DNA of 64,000 bases from an alpha proteobacterium SCGC AAA536-K22 (GTDB lineage Bacteria; Pseudomonadota; Alphaproteobacteria; Puniceispirillales; Marisalimonadaceae). The notes under the pieces were generated by a model, which saw nothing but the letters and a program-made list of their open reading frames with translations, did no database searches and had not been told where the DNA came from. The translations under genes and the position numbers were made by a program. The DNA is taken from assembly GCA_000421325.1 (NCBI GenBank), contig ATWQ01000002.1, forward strand, positions 62,001 to 126,000. The letters run 5' to 3'. Below are positions 29,074 to 38,496 of the stretch, one piece after another (position 1 is the stretch's first letter; the number at the start of each line of letters is the position of its first letter).

Positions 29074-29898
29074 CTACACTTTTATTATTTTATCTATTTC
29101 GATCAATTGACTAAGTAACATCTCAAGTTCATTTAATTTAACCATGTTAGCTCCATCGCTAGGTGCTTTTTCTGGATTTTCATGAGCTTCAATAAATAAT
29201 CCAGAAATACCAACGGAAACAGCCGCCCTTGACAAAACTGGTACAAATTCTCTTTGTCCACCTGATGTTAAACCTAATCCTCCTGGTTGTTGAACAGAAT
29301 GTGTTGCATCAAATATAATTGGAAAACCAAATTCAGTCATTTGAGGAATTGCTCGCATATCTGAAACGAGTGTATTATAGCCAAAAGAAGTACCTCTTTC
29401 GGTTAACATTACATTTTTGTTTCCAACATCTAAAACTTTATTTAAAACATTTTCCATATCCCAAGGTGCTAAAAATTGTCCTTTTTTTATATTTATAGTT
29501 TTTCCTGTTTCTGCTGCAGCAGTTAATAAATCAGTCTGTCTGCATAAAAAAGCAGGTATTTGAACTACATCAACAACGTTTGCTATTTCTTTACATTGAT
29601 AACTTTCGTGAACATCTGTCAAGATTGGTATATTAAATTCTTTTTTTACATCTGATAAAATAGTTAAGCCTTTTTCTATACCAATACCTCTATGCGAGTT
29701 TTTGCTAGATCTATTAGCCTTATCAAATGAAGATTTATAAACGAAATTAACACTTAATTTTTTACAAATTTCGTTAATTATACCCGCATGATTAATTGCA
29801 TGGTCTTTTGACTCAATGGAACATGGTCCTGCAATTAAGAAAAAAGGATGTATATTAGAAACTTCAAATCCTGATATATTAATAATATTTTGTTTCAT
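29074..29898 (-). CDS. kdsA: 3-deoxy-8-phosphooctulonate synthase
   Basis: Makes Kdo-8-phosphate from arabinose-5-phosphate and PEP, the first step of the Kdo pathway for the LPS inner core. The 274 aa include AGPCSIES (about 24-31), [12 protein letters not shown] (about 54-65), LTDVHESYQ and the [15 protein letters not shown]-terminal segment. Presence indicates a true Gram-negative outer membrane. The gene is 27 bp downstream of pyrG. Confidence 0.97.
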   Translation of the reverse strand: MKQNIINISGFEVSNIHPFFLIAGPCSIESKDHAINHAGIINEICKKLSVNFVYKSSFDKANRSSKNSHRGIGIEKGLTILSDVKKEFNIPILTDVHESYQCKEIANVVDVVQIPAFLCRQTDLLTAAAETGKTINIKKGQFLAPWDMENVLNKVLDVGNKNVMLTERGTSFGYNTLVSDMRAIPQMTEFGFPIIFDATHSVQQPGGLGLTSGGQREFVPVLSRAAVSVGISGLFIEAHENPEKAPSDGANMVKLNELEMLLSQLIEIDKIIKV

Positions 29899-29925
29899 AA
29901 TCTAACAACACCTAGATAGTAGACA

Positions 29926-31572
29926 TTATAACAATCGAGATTGTTTTAAACTTGCATTAATAAAAGAAGAAAATAGTGGATGAGGATCAAAAGGTTTAGA
30001 TTTTAACTCTGGATGAAATTGCACGCCTATAAACCAAGGGTGAGAAGAAATTTCTAATATTTCAGGAAGCAAGTTGTTAGGAGACATTCCTGAGAAAGTT
30101 AAGCCATTATTTTTAAATTCTAAATTGAATTTATTATTCACTTCATATCTATGACGATGACGTTCTGAAATCGTATTTTTTTTATAAATCGATTTTACAA
30201 AGCTATTTTCAATTAATTTACAATCGTACGCGCCTAACCTCATAGTACCACCTAGATTAGAATTTTTATTTCTTTTTTCTAGACCAGTCTTAGTTTGCCA
30301 TTCGGTTAAAAGGCCAATCAAAGATAAATGATTTTTACCAAATTCAGATGAAGTTGCGTTGTCTAATTTTAGTACATTTCTAGCAAATTCAAGAACTGCC
30401 ATTTGCATTCCAAAGCAAATTCCAAAAAAAGGGATATTATTCAATCTTGCAAACTTAATTGCATTAATTTTTCCTTCAGAACCTCTTTTGCCAAAACCAC
30501 CTGGAACAATAATTCCATTTATATCCTTAAACATATTTTTAACATCTGTATTTTCACGTTCAATTAATTCTGAATCAATCCATTTAATGGTTATTTTAAC
30601 TTTGTTGGCTAAACCACCATGATTAATGGCCTCAATCAAAGATTTATAAGCATCAATCATAGATGTATATTTACCTACAACACCAATATTAATATTACCT
30701 TCAGACGAATTTTGTATTTTATTAATTTTAATCCAACGGCTTAAATCTGGTTTTTTTGACAGATCAAGTTGAAAATGCTTGCAAACTTGATAATCAAGTC
30801 CTTGTTTGTGATATGCGATAGGTACATCGTATATTGAAGAAGAATCCAATGCTTCTATTACCGTTTCAGGCTTCAAATTACAAAAAAGTGCAATTTTTGA
30901 TTTTTGTTCTGTAGGAATAATGTTTTCAGTTCTGCAAAGAAGTATATCTGGTTGAATACCCATACCCTGTAACTCTTTCACAGAATGTTGAGTTGGTTTA
31001 GTTTTTAGTTCACCTGCTGTCTTAATATAAGGCAACAGTGTAACGTGTAGAAAACAAGTTTTAGATAATCCTAGCTCATTTCCTAATTGTCTAATAGCTT
31101 CTATAAACGGTAGTGACTCAATATCACCTACAGTACCTCCAATTTCGCAAAGAATAAAATCTTCATCATTGATATCAGATAAAATATATTCTTTAATGGC
31201 GTCAGTCACATGCGGTATTACCTGAATGGTGGCCCCTAAATAATCACCTTTTCTTTCCTTAGAAATTACATTTGAATAAATTTTGCCAGTTGTAATGTTA
31301 TCCGATTTCTTTGCATTAACACCAGTAAATCTTTCGTAGTGTCCCAAGTCCAAGTCTGTTTCCGCACCATCATCGGTAACATAACATTCTCCATGTTGAT
31401 ACGGACTCATTGTTCCAGGATCAACATTTAAATAAGGGTCTAATTTTCTTAACTTTATTTTATAACCTCTAGCTTGAAGAACTGCACCAAGTGAAGCTGA
31501 AGCTAAGCCTTTACCCAAAGAAGATACAACACCTCCAGTTATAAAAATAAACTTTGCTGATGTACTATTCAT
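29926..31572 (-). CDS. pyrG: CTP synthase
   Basis: Converts UTP to CTP with glutamine. The 548 aa have an N-terminal synthetase domain with [17 protein letters not shown] (about 13-29), [28 protein letters not shown]-type substrate residues (about 56-83) and [12 protein letters not shown]. The C-terminal class I glutamine amidotransferase has PGGFGKRG, nucleophile Cys in FFGICFGMQ, and catalytic His-Glu in GVQFHPE. It is 19 bp from secG. Confidence 0.98.
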   Translation of the reverse strand: MNSTSAKFIFITGGVVSSLGKGLASASLGAVLQARGYKIKLRKLDPYLNVDPGTMSPYQHGECYVTDDGAETDLDLGHYERFTGVNAKKSDNITTGKIYSNVISKERKGDYLGATIQVIPHVTDAIKEYILSDINDEDFILCEIGGTVGDIESLPFIEAIRQLGNELGLSKTCFLHVTLLPYIKTAGELKTKPTQHSVKELQGMGIQPDILLCRTENIIPTEQKSKIALFCNLKPETVIEALDSSSIYDVPIAYHKQGLDYQVCKHFQLDLSKKPDLSRWIKINKIQNSSEGNINIGVVGKYTSMIDAYKSLIEAINHGGLANKVKITIKWIDSELIERENTDVKNMFKDINGIIVPGGFGKRGSEGKINAIKFARLNNIPFFGICFGMQMAVLEFARNVLKLDNATSSEFGKNHLSLIGLLTEWQTKTGLEKRNKNSNLGGTMRLGAYDCKLIENSFVKSIYKKNTISERHRHRYEVNNKFNLEFKNNGLTFSGMSPNNLLPEILEISSHPWFIGVQFHPELKSKPFDPHPLFSSFINASLKQSRLL

Positions 31573-31591
31573 TTTAAGCCTAATAAATTAA

Positions 31592-31906
31592 CTAGTTACC
31601 AAGAGGAACAGTCGGCTCCGTTGTTGAGCTTTTTTCTATGGACTTTTCAACTTCATTAGCAATTGAAGGTGCATTATTCGAAGATAATAATGCTAAAATT
31701 ATTGAAGTTAAGAAAAAACAAGCACCTAGAATTGCTGTCAATTTAGTCATGAAATTTGCAGTACCTCTAGCTGTCATGAAACCTCCACCAGCTCCGCCGC
31801 TAGATCCACCTATTCCTAATCCTCCACCTTCGCTTTTCTGAAGTAAAACTGCGCATATAATACAAATAGCTAATATAATATGAATTATTAGAATAACAGT
31901 TATCAT
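31592..31906 (-). CDS. secG: Preprotein translocase subunit SecG
   Basis: Small inner-membrane subunit of the SecYEG channel, 104 aa. It has two transmembrane helices (about 2-22 and 53-73) separated by the glycine-rich loop LLQKSEGGGLGIGGSSGGAGGG and MTARGTANFMTKLTA, the family hallmark. The ATG is two bases after the tpiA stop; the tpiA-secG-pyrG order is common in proteobacteria. Confidence 0.95.
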   Translation of the reverse strand: MITVILIIHIILAICIICAVLLQKSEGGGLGIGGSSGGAGGGFMTARGTANFMTKLTAILGACFFLTSIILALLSSNNAPSIANEVEKSIEKSSTTEPTVPLGN

Positions 31907-31908
31907 TA

Positions 31909-32661
31909 TTAATCCTCAATATTATGAATTTTATCTAAATATTTAACGGCTGAACTGTAAATTGCAAGAAAATCTTTTATTTTCAGACTAGCGCCCCCAA
32001 CTAGAACACCACAGACATTATTAACTGACAAAATTTCTTCGATGTTATTTTCATTTACAGAGCCACCATATAAAACTTTAACATTTTTTTTCGTTTTTGA
32101 ATTTACTATTTCAATAATATTTTTATGCATTTCTTTAATTTCAGTTTTGTGAGGAATTTTCCCAGTTCCAATAGACCATATTGGTTCATATGCTATAATT
32201 ATCTCCTCAAATTTTTCTGGTAAGCATTCAATAATTTGTTTTTTAATAAAATTAATGGCTTTTCCATTCTCACGTACACTTAGATTTTCTCCTACACAAA
32301 TTATGGGCTTTAAGTTAGTTTCAATTGCCAATTCGGCGCATTTTTGAATATGTTGATTAGTTTCTTTATTATATATTCTTCTTTCTGAATGTCCAAGTAT
32401 GACATATTCACAACCAAACTCTTTTAATGAAGCAGCTGACACTTCTCCGGTATATGCCCCAAAAGATAGATTGTGACAATTTTGTCCACCAATTGAAATT
32501 GGAAGATTATTGATAAGTTCATTTAAAAAATTGATATAGATAGTAGGTGGAAAAATACACACATTAACATCATCAGAAAATTTATAATCTCTTAAATGTT
32601 CAATAAAAAAATTTATAGATTTTTTATCTAAATTCATTTTCCAATTAGCTGCAATAAACAT
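31909..32661 (-). CDS. tpiA: Triose-phosphate isomerase
   Basis: Interconverts DHAP and glyceraldehyde-3-phosphate. The 250-aa TIM barrel has AANWKMN (about 4-10, catalytic Lys), GHSERR (catalytic His, about 93-98), YEPIWSIGTGK (catalytic Glu near 164; flexible loop 6) and YGGSVNENN plus GVLVGGASLK phosphate-binding loops. It is the first gene of the minus-strand tpiA-secG-pyrG-kdsA-eno series and diverges from the ppiD-like gene across 105 bp. Confidence 0.98.
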   Translation of the reverse strand: MFIAANWKMNLDKKSINFFIEHLRDYKFSDDVNVCIFPPTIYINFLNELINNLPISIGGQNCHNLSFGAYTGEVSAASLKEFGCEYVILGHSERRIYNKETNQHIQKCAELAIETNLKPIICVGENLSVRENGKAINFIKKQIIECLPEKFEEIIIAYEPIWSIGTGKIPHKTEIKEMHKNIIEIVNSKTKKNVKVLYGGSVNENNIEEILSVNNVCGVLVGGASLKIKDFLAIYSSAVKYLDKIHNIED

Positions 32662-32766
32662 ATATTAAATTATCCTCCAGTTAATTAAATAAAAAATTAA
32701 ATTATTTATAAAAATACCTAAATAGTATATTAATTTAAAAAATTAACAATCAAACTAGGTGTTAAA

Positions 32767-34632
32767 ATGTTAAGAGCTCTTCGCAATCAAACAAAGTCTA
32801 TATTTTTCAAGTGCTTTCTCGTCTTATTAATCTGTGGATTTGCATTATGGGGAGTTGGAGATTTAACTGGAGGAGCTGGAGAAAAAAAAGTGTTAACAGT
32901 TGATAGTGAATACGTAACAGTTGAAAAGGTTATCAATGAGTTAAATAGAATAAGATATTCATTACCTGAGAGACCAACTTTACAAGAAGCTATTAAAAAA
33001 GGGATGCATAGAAGTGTAATACAAAGATTAGAAAAAGAAATGCTATTAAACTCTGAAGCTAAATCTTTAAAACTAAGTGTTCCATTGTCTGCAAAAACTA
33101 AAGCTATAAGTCAAGAAAAAGCATTCAAAGATCCACTTGGTAAATTTTCTCAAAATAAGTTTTTACAATCTTTAAACAATGCTGGCTTGTCAGAGGCAAA
33201 ATATTTAGAAATGATTAAAAGCGAAGCTAATCTTAAACAGATATCAATGCCATATTCATTTAATGAAACTTACGATGATAAGGTGATTAAAAAATTAATG
33301 GATTGGCAAAATGAAACTAGAGATATTAATTATGAGATTTTTGAAATGTTTGAAAAAAATGACATTTCAAAGCCTGAAGATAATATTTTAAAAATTTTTT
33401 ATAATGATAATAAAGAAAATTATAAAATACCAGCTACAAGAAACATTAAATTCTTAGAAATTAATCCTATCGTCTTTGAAGATCAAGTTGAGATAAATCA
33501 AAAACAAATCAACGAAAAATACGAAATTGAAAAATCTAATTATTTCATTGAAGAAAAGAGAGAAATTCTTCAAATAACAACACAAGATAAAGATAAAGCA
33601 TCCAAATTTATGGATTTGATTAATAAAGGCAATAATTTTAATGATCTTGCAAAAAAATATTTTGAATTATCCAAAAATGATATGAATATTGGTATTCTAG
33701 AAAAATCAGACTTACCATTAAACAGCGCAGATCTGATTTTCAAAGCTAAATTAAATGAAGTTCTGGGTCCAATAAAAACAAAATTTGGTTTAAATATATA
33801 TAAAATTATAAATATAGCAGAAAAAACAGAAGTTAATTACGATGATGCCATTAGAGATGTTAAAGAAAAAATGCTAAAAGAATTATCTGTTGAAATTCTT
33901 TTTGAAAAATTAGATGAAATTGAAGATTTAATTGCAGAAGGTAGTAGCTTAGATGAAATTTCTAAATCTAGATTATTCAACAAGAAAATTTCTGTTAAAA
34001 AAATGAATAATGTTTCTAGGAATGGATTAATTTATTCCTATTCTAACAGGAATGAATTTATAAATAAAAACAATGTTTTTCTTAAAAATATTTGGAGTGC
34101 TGATGTAAATGAATTAAGTGAAATTTTTAATTCTAATGAAGACACCTATAATATAATTGAAGTTGTAAACGAGAACTTAGAAGAACTTCCGCCTTTTGAA
34201 AAGATCAAAACCAAAGTTTATGATGAGTGGTTAATTGAAGAGATAGTTTTGAAATCTAAACAGAAAGCTAAACAATCAATTGTGAAGAATAATAATAATT
34301 TACTATCAAAAATTAATATTGATAGAAGCAGCAAATCCATCAATAAAATTAATGATACTTTTTTAATAAATGAAATTTTTAACATTCAAAATAAAGAGAT
34401 TAATTATTTACAATCTAAAAAATTTATAGTTGCAGTCAAAATTTTGAATGTTAAAACCAAAAAATATGACATAAATAAAAAAATTAAAAATAATTTGCAT
34501 TTATCTTTATCACAAAGCTTTTTTAATGATTTTTCAATTTTTTATCTACAAAACTTAGCTATAAAACACAAATTAAAAAGAAATATTACAGAAATAGATA
34601 AATTTCTTAGTAATCAAGAAATAATTAATTAG
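32767..34632 (+). CDS. ppiD: SurA_N/PpiD-like periplasmic foldase
   Basis: Membrane-anchored periplasmic peptidyl-prolyl isomerase-type chaperone, 621 aa. The first 33 residues follow the PpiD pattern: a basic MLRALRNQTKS start, one transmembrane helix (about 13-30) and GVGDLTGG. A SurA-N chaperone region follows (about 40-180), then a rotamase-like domain (about 245-345) containing the GNNFNDLAKKY and GILEKSDLP stretches. The length matches PpiD. Sequence is Lys/Asn-rich and poorly conserved, so isomerase activity is unproven. In alphaproteobacteria ppiD commonly diverges from tpiA, as here. Its stop overlaps the merR stop by four bases. Confidence 0.87.
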   Translation: MLRALRNQTKSIFFKCFLVLLICGFALWGVGDLTGGAGEKKVLTVDSEYVTVEKVINELNRIRYSLPERPTLQEAIKKGMHRSVIQRLEKEMLLNSEAKSLKLSVPLSAKTKAISQEKAFKDPLGKFSQNKFLQSLNNAGLSEAKYLEMIKSEANLKQISMPYSFNETYDDKVIKKLMDWQNETRDINYEIFEMFEKNDISKPEDNILKIFYNDNKENYKIPATRNIKFLEINPIVFEDQVEINQKQINEKYEIEKSNYFIEEKREILQITTQDKDKASKFMDLINKGNNFNDLAKKYFELSKNDMNIGILEKSDLPLNSADLIFKAKLNEVLGPIKTKFGLNIYKIINIAEKTEVNYDDAIRDVKEKMLKELSVEILFEKLDEIEDLIAEGSSLDEISKSRLFNKKISVKKMNNVSRNGLIYSYSNRNEFINKNNVFLKNIWSADVNELSEIFNSNEDTYNIIEVVNENLEELPPFEKIKTKVYDEWLIEEIVLKSKQKAKQSIVKNNNNLLSKINIDRSSKSINKINDTFLINEIFNIQNKEINYLQSKKFIVAVKILNVKTKKYDINKKIKNNLHLSLSQSFFNDFSIFYLQNLAIKHKLKRNITEIDKFLSNQEIIN

Positions 34633-34970
34633 TCTAAATTTTTTTTTATTAAATTTGAGCCCTGCTTTATAAGAGACTTAATTAACATAATATTTTGATT
34701 AATTTCATCATGAAAGCCGACAGACTTTTCTTTGTATTCTTTATTAATTAAGTTGATTGCACCTTTAATTGTAAAACCTTGCTCATAAAGTAGTTTTTTT
34801 ATCATTAATAAATATTCAATATCTAATGAAGAATAGTATCTTCTTCCACTTGAACTTTTTTTTGGTTTTATCATAAAAAATTTTTTTTCCCAAAATCTCA
34901 ATACATGAGCTTGAACACCAATAATGTTTGCAGTTTTTGAAATAGTATGAAAGTTATCTTTTTGGTTCAT
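34629..34970 (-). CDS. MerR-family transcriptional regulator
   Basis: Small regulator, 113 aa. The N-terminal MerR winged helix-turn-helix has ISKTANIIGVQAHVLRFWEKKF (about 9-30), GRRYYSSLDIEYLLMIKKLLYEQGFTIKGAINLI (about 42-75), then a short C-terminal helix. No cysteine cluster is present, so it is not a metal sensor of the classic type. The gene follows ihfA by 18 bp; the plsX-fabH-ihfA-merR order is conserved in alphaproteobacteria, where the regulator's target is not well defined. Confidence 0.9.
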   Translation of the reverse strand: MNQKDNFHTISKTANIIGVQAHVLRFWEKKFFMIKPKKSSSGRRYYSSLDIEYLLMIKKLLYEQGFTIKGAINLINKEYKEKSVGFHDEINQNIMLIKSLIKQGSNLIKKNLD

Positions 34971-34988
34971 AACATAAAAGCTTAAGAA

Positions 34989-35273
34989 TTACTTAAATTT
35001 TGATTTTAAAATATTTGAAGAATTAAAAGTAACGACATTTCTTGCTTTTATAGGAACTTCAACTCCTGTTTTAGGATTTCTTCCAATTCTAAGGCTTTTA
35101 TGTCTTACTGAGAAAGTTCCAAAAGAAGAAATTTTAACATCTTCTCCCTTCTCTAGTTCACTCAATATTAATTCAAAAATTTCTTCAATTACATTAGATG
35201 AATCAGATAATGATAATCCAACATTATCACTGATAGCTTCTATAATATCATTTCTTGTCCAAGTTTTTTTCAT
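34989..35273 (-). CDS. ihfA: Integration host factor subunit alpha
   Basis: DNA-bending nucleoid protein, 94 aa, HU/IHF family. The family core reads ISSFGTFSVRHKSLRIGRNPKTG (about 46-68) with the intercalating Pro in RNPKTG, followed by VPIKARNVVTF. The spacing and R-x-GRNPKTG context suit IHF alpha rather than HU. ihfB is not in this window. IHF often assists sigma-54 activators; here those activators look degenerate. Confidence 0.93.
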   Translation of the reverse strand: MKKTWTRNDIIEAISDNVGLSLSDSSNVIEEIFELILSELEKGEDVKISSFGTFSVRHKSLRIGRNPKTGVEVPIKARNVVTFNSSNILKSKFK

Positions 35274-35321
35274 TTTAAGATAATAATAGAATTTAGATAA
35301 TATTAAAGTTTTTTTTTTAAT

Positions 35322-36309
35322 TTATGGCTTTCCAATTCTAATTACTGAAGCACCCCAACTTAATCCACCACCAATTGCCTGTAATCCTAAAAGATTACCA
35401 TTTTTTATTTTTTTTAGAAGATACTGCATGATCTAAAGCTAGAGGTATTGATGCAGCAGATGTATTACCGTGATCTTTAACAGTAGAAATAATTTTTTTT
35501 GAATTCATTTTCAATTTATCAGCTACTCCTAATATAATTCTTTGGTTAGCCTGATGTGGTACCAACCAATCTAATTCATTAATTTCTTTATTAGAAAGTG
35601 ATAATGCTTCTTCTAAAGAAAGAGATAGTTTATCAATTGCATGTTTAAATACATCTTTACCAGACATTTCAATAAAACCAGTCATTTGATTACTAGAAAC
35701 ACCCCCATTAGTTTTTAATAGATCATAAAAATTGCCGTCTGAATGAATTACATTTGACAATATTCCCCAATTATCCAATTTTTTATCTATATTATCAAAC
35801 TTTTGTAGTATCACAGCTCCAGCACCATCACCAAACAATACAGAAGTGGTCCTATCATTCCAATTAAGAAGTTTTGACATTGAATCAGCTCCAACAACTA
35901 AACAATTACTATAATAATTATCTATCATCATGGATTTCGCTATTGACAAAGCAAAAACAAAACCTGCACAGACCGCCTGCACGTCAAAAGAAACCGCATT
36001 TATTCCTATTTTTTTTTGAACAAGAGTAGCTGTTGCAGGAAATGTATTATCTGGTGTCGTAGTTGCAACAATAATTAAATCTATATCTTCTTTTTTTATT
36101 TTAGCATTTTTAATAGCATTGAATGATGCATTTACAGCCATATCAGAAGTTGATTCATCTTTAGAGACAAAATGACGAAATTTTATACCTGAGCGTTTTG
36201 ACACCCACTCATCAGACGTGTTGACAAATTTAGAAAGTTCTTCATTTGAACATTTATTTTTAGGTAAATATGAACCAACCCCTGTTAATAAGATTTTATA
36301 AGAAATAAT
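35322..36309 (-). CDS. fabH: 3-oxoacyl-ACP synthase III FabH, frameshifted near the C-terminus and with a non-ATG start
   Basis: Condenses acetyl-CoA with malonyl-ACP to start fatty acid synthesis. The N-terminal segment LLTGVGSYLPKNKCSNEEL and DEWVSKRSGIK are in one frame with the active-site Cys (AVCAGF), His (PHQANQR) and Asn (GNTSAAS). The frame stops early at KKNKKW. The missing tail, GLQAIGGGLSWGASVIRIG, is present one base out of frame up to a TAA at 35322-35324. It rejoins if the A8 run (plus-strand T8 at 35408-35415) is read as A7. No ATG, GTG or TTG precedes the conserved N-terminus in frame; ATT at 36309 or 36306 has GGAG five or eight bases upstream. Confidence 0.9.
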
Positions 36310-36318
36310 AGTTTCTCC
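36304..36318 (-). promoter_or_regulatory. Ribosome binding site and ATT start region of fabH
   Basis: On the minus strand, GGAG (36318-36315) is followed by AAACT and then two consecutive ATT codons (36309-36304) in the fabH frame. The nearby ATG (36320-36318) overlaps the GGAG and lies in another frame that stops after eleven codons. This supports initiation at ATT, a rare start codon known from infC in E. coli. A missing base in this read is the alternative. Confidence 0.45.
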
Positions 36319-36332
36319 ATTGATATTAAAAT

Positions 36333-37364
36333 TTAGATGATTAATTCTATTTTACTTATTTTCTTCTTTAAATCAGAAATAAAATTATATTTTACCATAT
36401 CTATAGCAACACAAATTGCATTAGCAAAACCAAAAGCGTCTGTTCCACCATGACTTTTCACTGCAACACCATTTAAACCTAAAAATACAGCTCCATTATA
36501 TTTTCGGGGATCCATTTGTAATTTAAAATCATTTATTGCACTTTTAGCAAATAAATAGCCTATTTTAGAGCTTAAAGAACTTGATAATGCTTTTTTTAAG
36601 TAAGATGTCACTAATAATGCAGTTCCTTCTGCAGTTTTTAAAGATACATTCCCACTAAAACCGTCAGCAATAATCACATCTGAAATACCTTGCGCTATCT
36701 TATCACCTTCAATAAAGCCAGTATAATTAATTTGATCCTTTAATTTAGTTAAAATTTGTGAGGCTTCTTTTATATAATCGAGGCCTTTTTGCTCTTCTTC
36801 ACCAATATTTAAGAGAGAAATTGTAGGATTATTAACTCCCATTACTATATTAGCAAATGCTTGTCCCATAAAAGCAAATTGAACCAAGTTTTTGGCATCA
36901 CATTCAATATTTGCACCTAAGTCAAGCATACAGCTTTCACCTCTAATAGTTGGAAAGTAAGCTGCAATTGCTGGCCTGGTTATACCTTCAATTGGCCTAA
37001 GAAACAATTTTGTCATTGCCATTAATGCGCCTGTATTTCCAGCAGAAACTATAGCATCAGTTTGACCGGTTTTCACTGATTGAATAGCTAAACCCATAGA
37101 AGAATTTTTACCTTTTCGAACAGCAATACTTGGTTTTTGATTTGCACCAATAATTTCGTCTGTATGAATGATTTGAGAATCTTTAAGTGTTTTTATAGAG
37201 CTTACTAATGGAAATAATTTATTCTTATTTCCAAAAAAAGAAAATTTTACATCAGGATATCTTATTTTTGATTGAGCCGCACCATCTACTATTATTTGAG
37301 GAGCATTATCACCCCCCATAGCATCCAATGATAAGTGAATTGAATTTGTCAAAAATAACTCCAA
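36333..37364 (-). CDS. plsX: Phosphate acyltransferase PlsX
   Basis: Makes acyl-phosphate from acyl-ACP at the start of phospholipid synthesis. The 343 aa contain LSLDAMGGDNAPQIIVDGA (about 12-30), VSAGNTGALMAM (about 106-117), MLDLGANIEC (about 149-158) and FSGNVSLKTAEGTA (about 238-251). It is upstream of fabH in the conserved plsX-fabH-ihfA-merR order. The DUF177 gene yceD, often between the bc1 chaperone gene and plsX in relatives, is missing: the 97-bp gap is too short for it. Confidence 0.97.
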   Translation of the reverse strand: MELFLTNSIHLSLDAMGGDNAPQIIVDGAAQSKIRYPDVKFSFFGNKNKLFPLVSSIKTLKDSQIIHTDEIIGANQKPSIAVRKGKNSSMGLAIQSVKTGQTDAIVSAGNTGALMAMTKLFLRPIEGITRPAIAAYFPTIRGESCMLDLGANIECDAKNLVQFAFMGQAFANIVMGVNNPTISLLNIGEEEQKGLDYIKEASQILTKLKDQINYTGFIEGDKIAQGISDVIIADGFSGNVSLKTAEGTALLVTSYLKKALSSSLSSKIGYLFAKSAINDFKLQMDPRKYNGAVFLGLNGVAVKSHGGTDAFGFANAICVAIDMVKYNFISDLKKKISKIELII

Positions 37365-37461
37365 TAAAAATTAAATATAAATTTTAAGATATATAAAAAA
37401 TATTATATTAATAACACACAATTAAAGCAAAGTAATATAAGTATTATATGTACAACGTAAA

Positions 37462-38004
37462 TTAAATCTCAAACTTAGGAAAGTTAAATTCATTTAATAA
37501 AAAGTATTGATCATTTTTATTTTCAAAAAGAAAAAAAACTTTTTGACAGTATTTACTTAACAAATAAGGGGACTTACCAAAGTCAACAACATTTCTATAT
37601 ACATTTTTAGTTATATGTTTCTCTAATTTATTAAAATCTTTAATTTTCAGACAATTACAGTAAGCTTCTTGACGTCCCATATATGAATTAATCATTTGCT
37701 TTATTTTAATGTGCACTCCTGCATCTCCTGCACCTAACTCTCTTAAACTTAAATCTAAGTCTAAAAAAATTTTATCAAATAAATTTTGTGATAAATCTTT
37801 TCCCGCATTACCACATTTATAGAGATGGAATGTTAGCATTATTGAAAATAAAACTAATAAATCATACCTGCCGTCAATGGTGTCAGGCACTAAAAGCTTT
37901 TCATAAAAATCTTTACTTCGAGACACATTTACAATTTTATAATAAAAACTATCAATTAAATCTCTTTTTTTAGATTGAGAACTTGTATAAGAATTGAAAA
38001 ACAT
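37462..38004 (-). CDS. Ubiquinol-cytochrome c chaperone family protein
   Basis: A 180-aa protein of the CBP3/UQCC1-type chaperone family, needed for assembly of cytochrome bc1 in mitochondria and present in alphaproteobacteria. The recognisable core is DTIDGRYDLLVLFSIMLTFHLY (about 42-63), the FDKIFLDLDLSLRELGAGDAGVHIKIKQM stretch (about 76-104) and NSYMGRQEAY. It implies a bc1 complex elsewhere in the genome. It diverges from bamE, the usual neighbour. Confidence 0.87.
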   Translation of the reverse strand: MFFNSYTSSQSKKRDLIDSFYYKIVNVSRSKDFYEKLLVPDTIDGRYDLLVLFSIMLTFHLYKCGNAGKDLSQNLFDKIFLDLDLSLRELGAGDAGVHIKIKQMINSYMGRQEAYCNCLKIKDFNKLEKHITKNVYRNVVDFGKSPYLLSKYCQKVFFLFENKNDQYFLLNEFNFPKFEI

Positions 38005-38064
38005 TTACTTAATTAAACAGTTAAAATTATGTTATATATCAAAAAATTATATCTGGAAATATAT

Positions 38065-38496
38065 ATGTATTATTTAAAAATTTTTATTTGCATTATGTCA
38101 TTTGTATTAACATCATGTTCTTCTACCATTCAAAACAATGGCTTGTCTGAAGTAAAATTTAACGAAATTAAAATTGAAATTGGGAAAACTTCTAAAAAAG
38201 ATTTAACTAGAAAATATGGCCCCCCTATTTTTCAAAGTTTATTTAATGATAATATAATATACTATGTTTCGCACAAAACGGGTTATAAATTACTAGATAA
38301 ATTTAAGACTGTAAAATTATCAATTTATGAAATTTATTTAGATAAAAAAAATATTGTTGAAAATTTCCAAGAATATTCTGAAAAAGATGCTTTAGATATT
38401 GAAATTTCAGATAAGGAGACAGGAGAAGACAAAGATGCTGTATTTATCTTGAAAGAAATTTTGAACAATATGAGAAAAAAAAACGTCCAAAATTAA
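38065..38496 (+). CDS. bamE: Outer-membrane assembly lipoprotein BamE
   Basis: SmpA/BamE family lipoprotein, part of the BAM complex that folds outer-membrane proteins. The ATG at 38065 gives a short lipoprotein signal ending in lipobox LTSC (Cys at residue 18), and GGAAA lies five bases upstream. An ATG at 38029 would add twelve residues and is less likely. The mature part has the BamE pattern IKIEIGKTSKKDLTRKYGPP (about 41-60), then IIYYVS and VKLSIYEIYLDKKN strands. Its stop overlaps the thiL stop by four bases (TTAA). Confidence 0.88.
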   Translation: MYYLKIFICIMSFVLTSCSSTIQNNGLSEVKFNEIKIEIGKTSKKDLTRKYGPPIFQSLFNDNIIYYVSHKTGYKLLDKFKTVKLSIYEIYLDKKNIVENFQEYSEKDALDIEISDKETGEDKDAVFILKEILNNMRKKNVQN

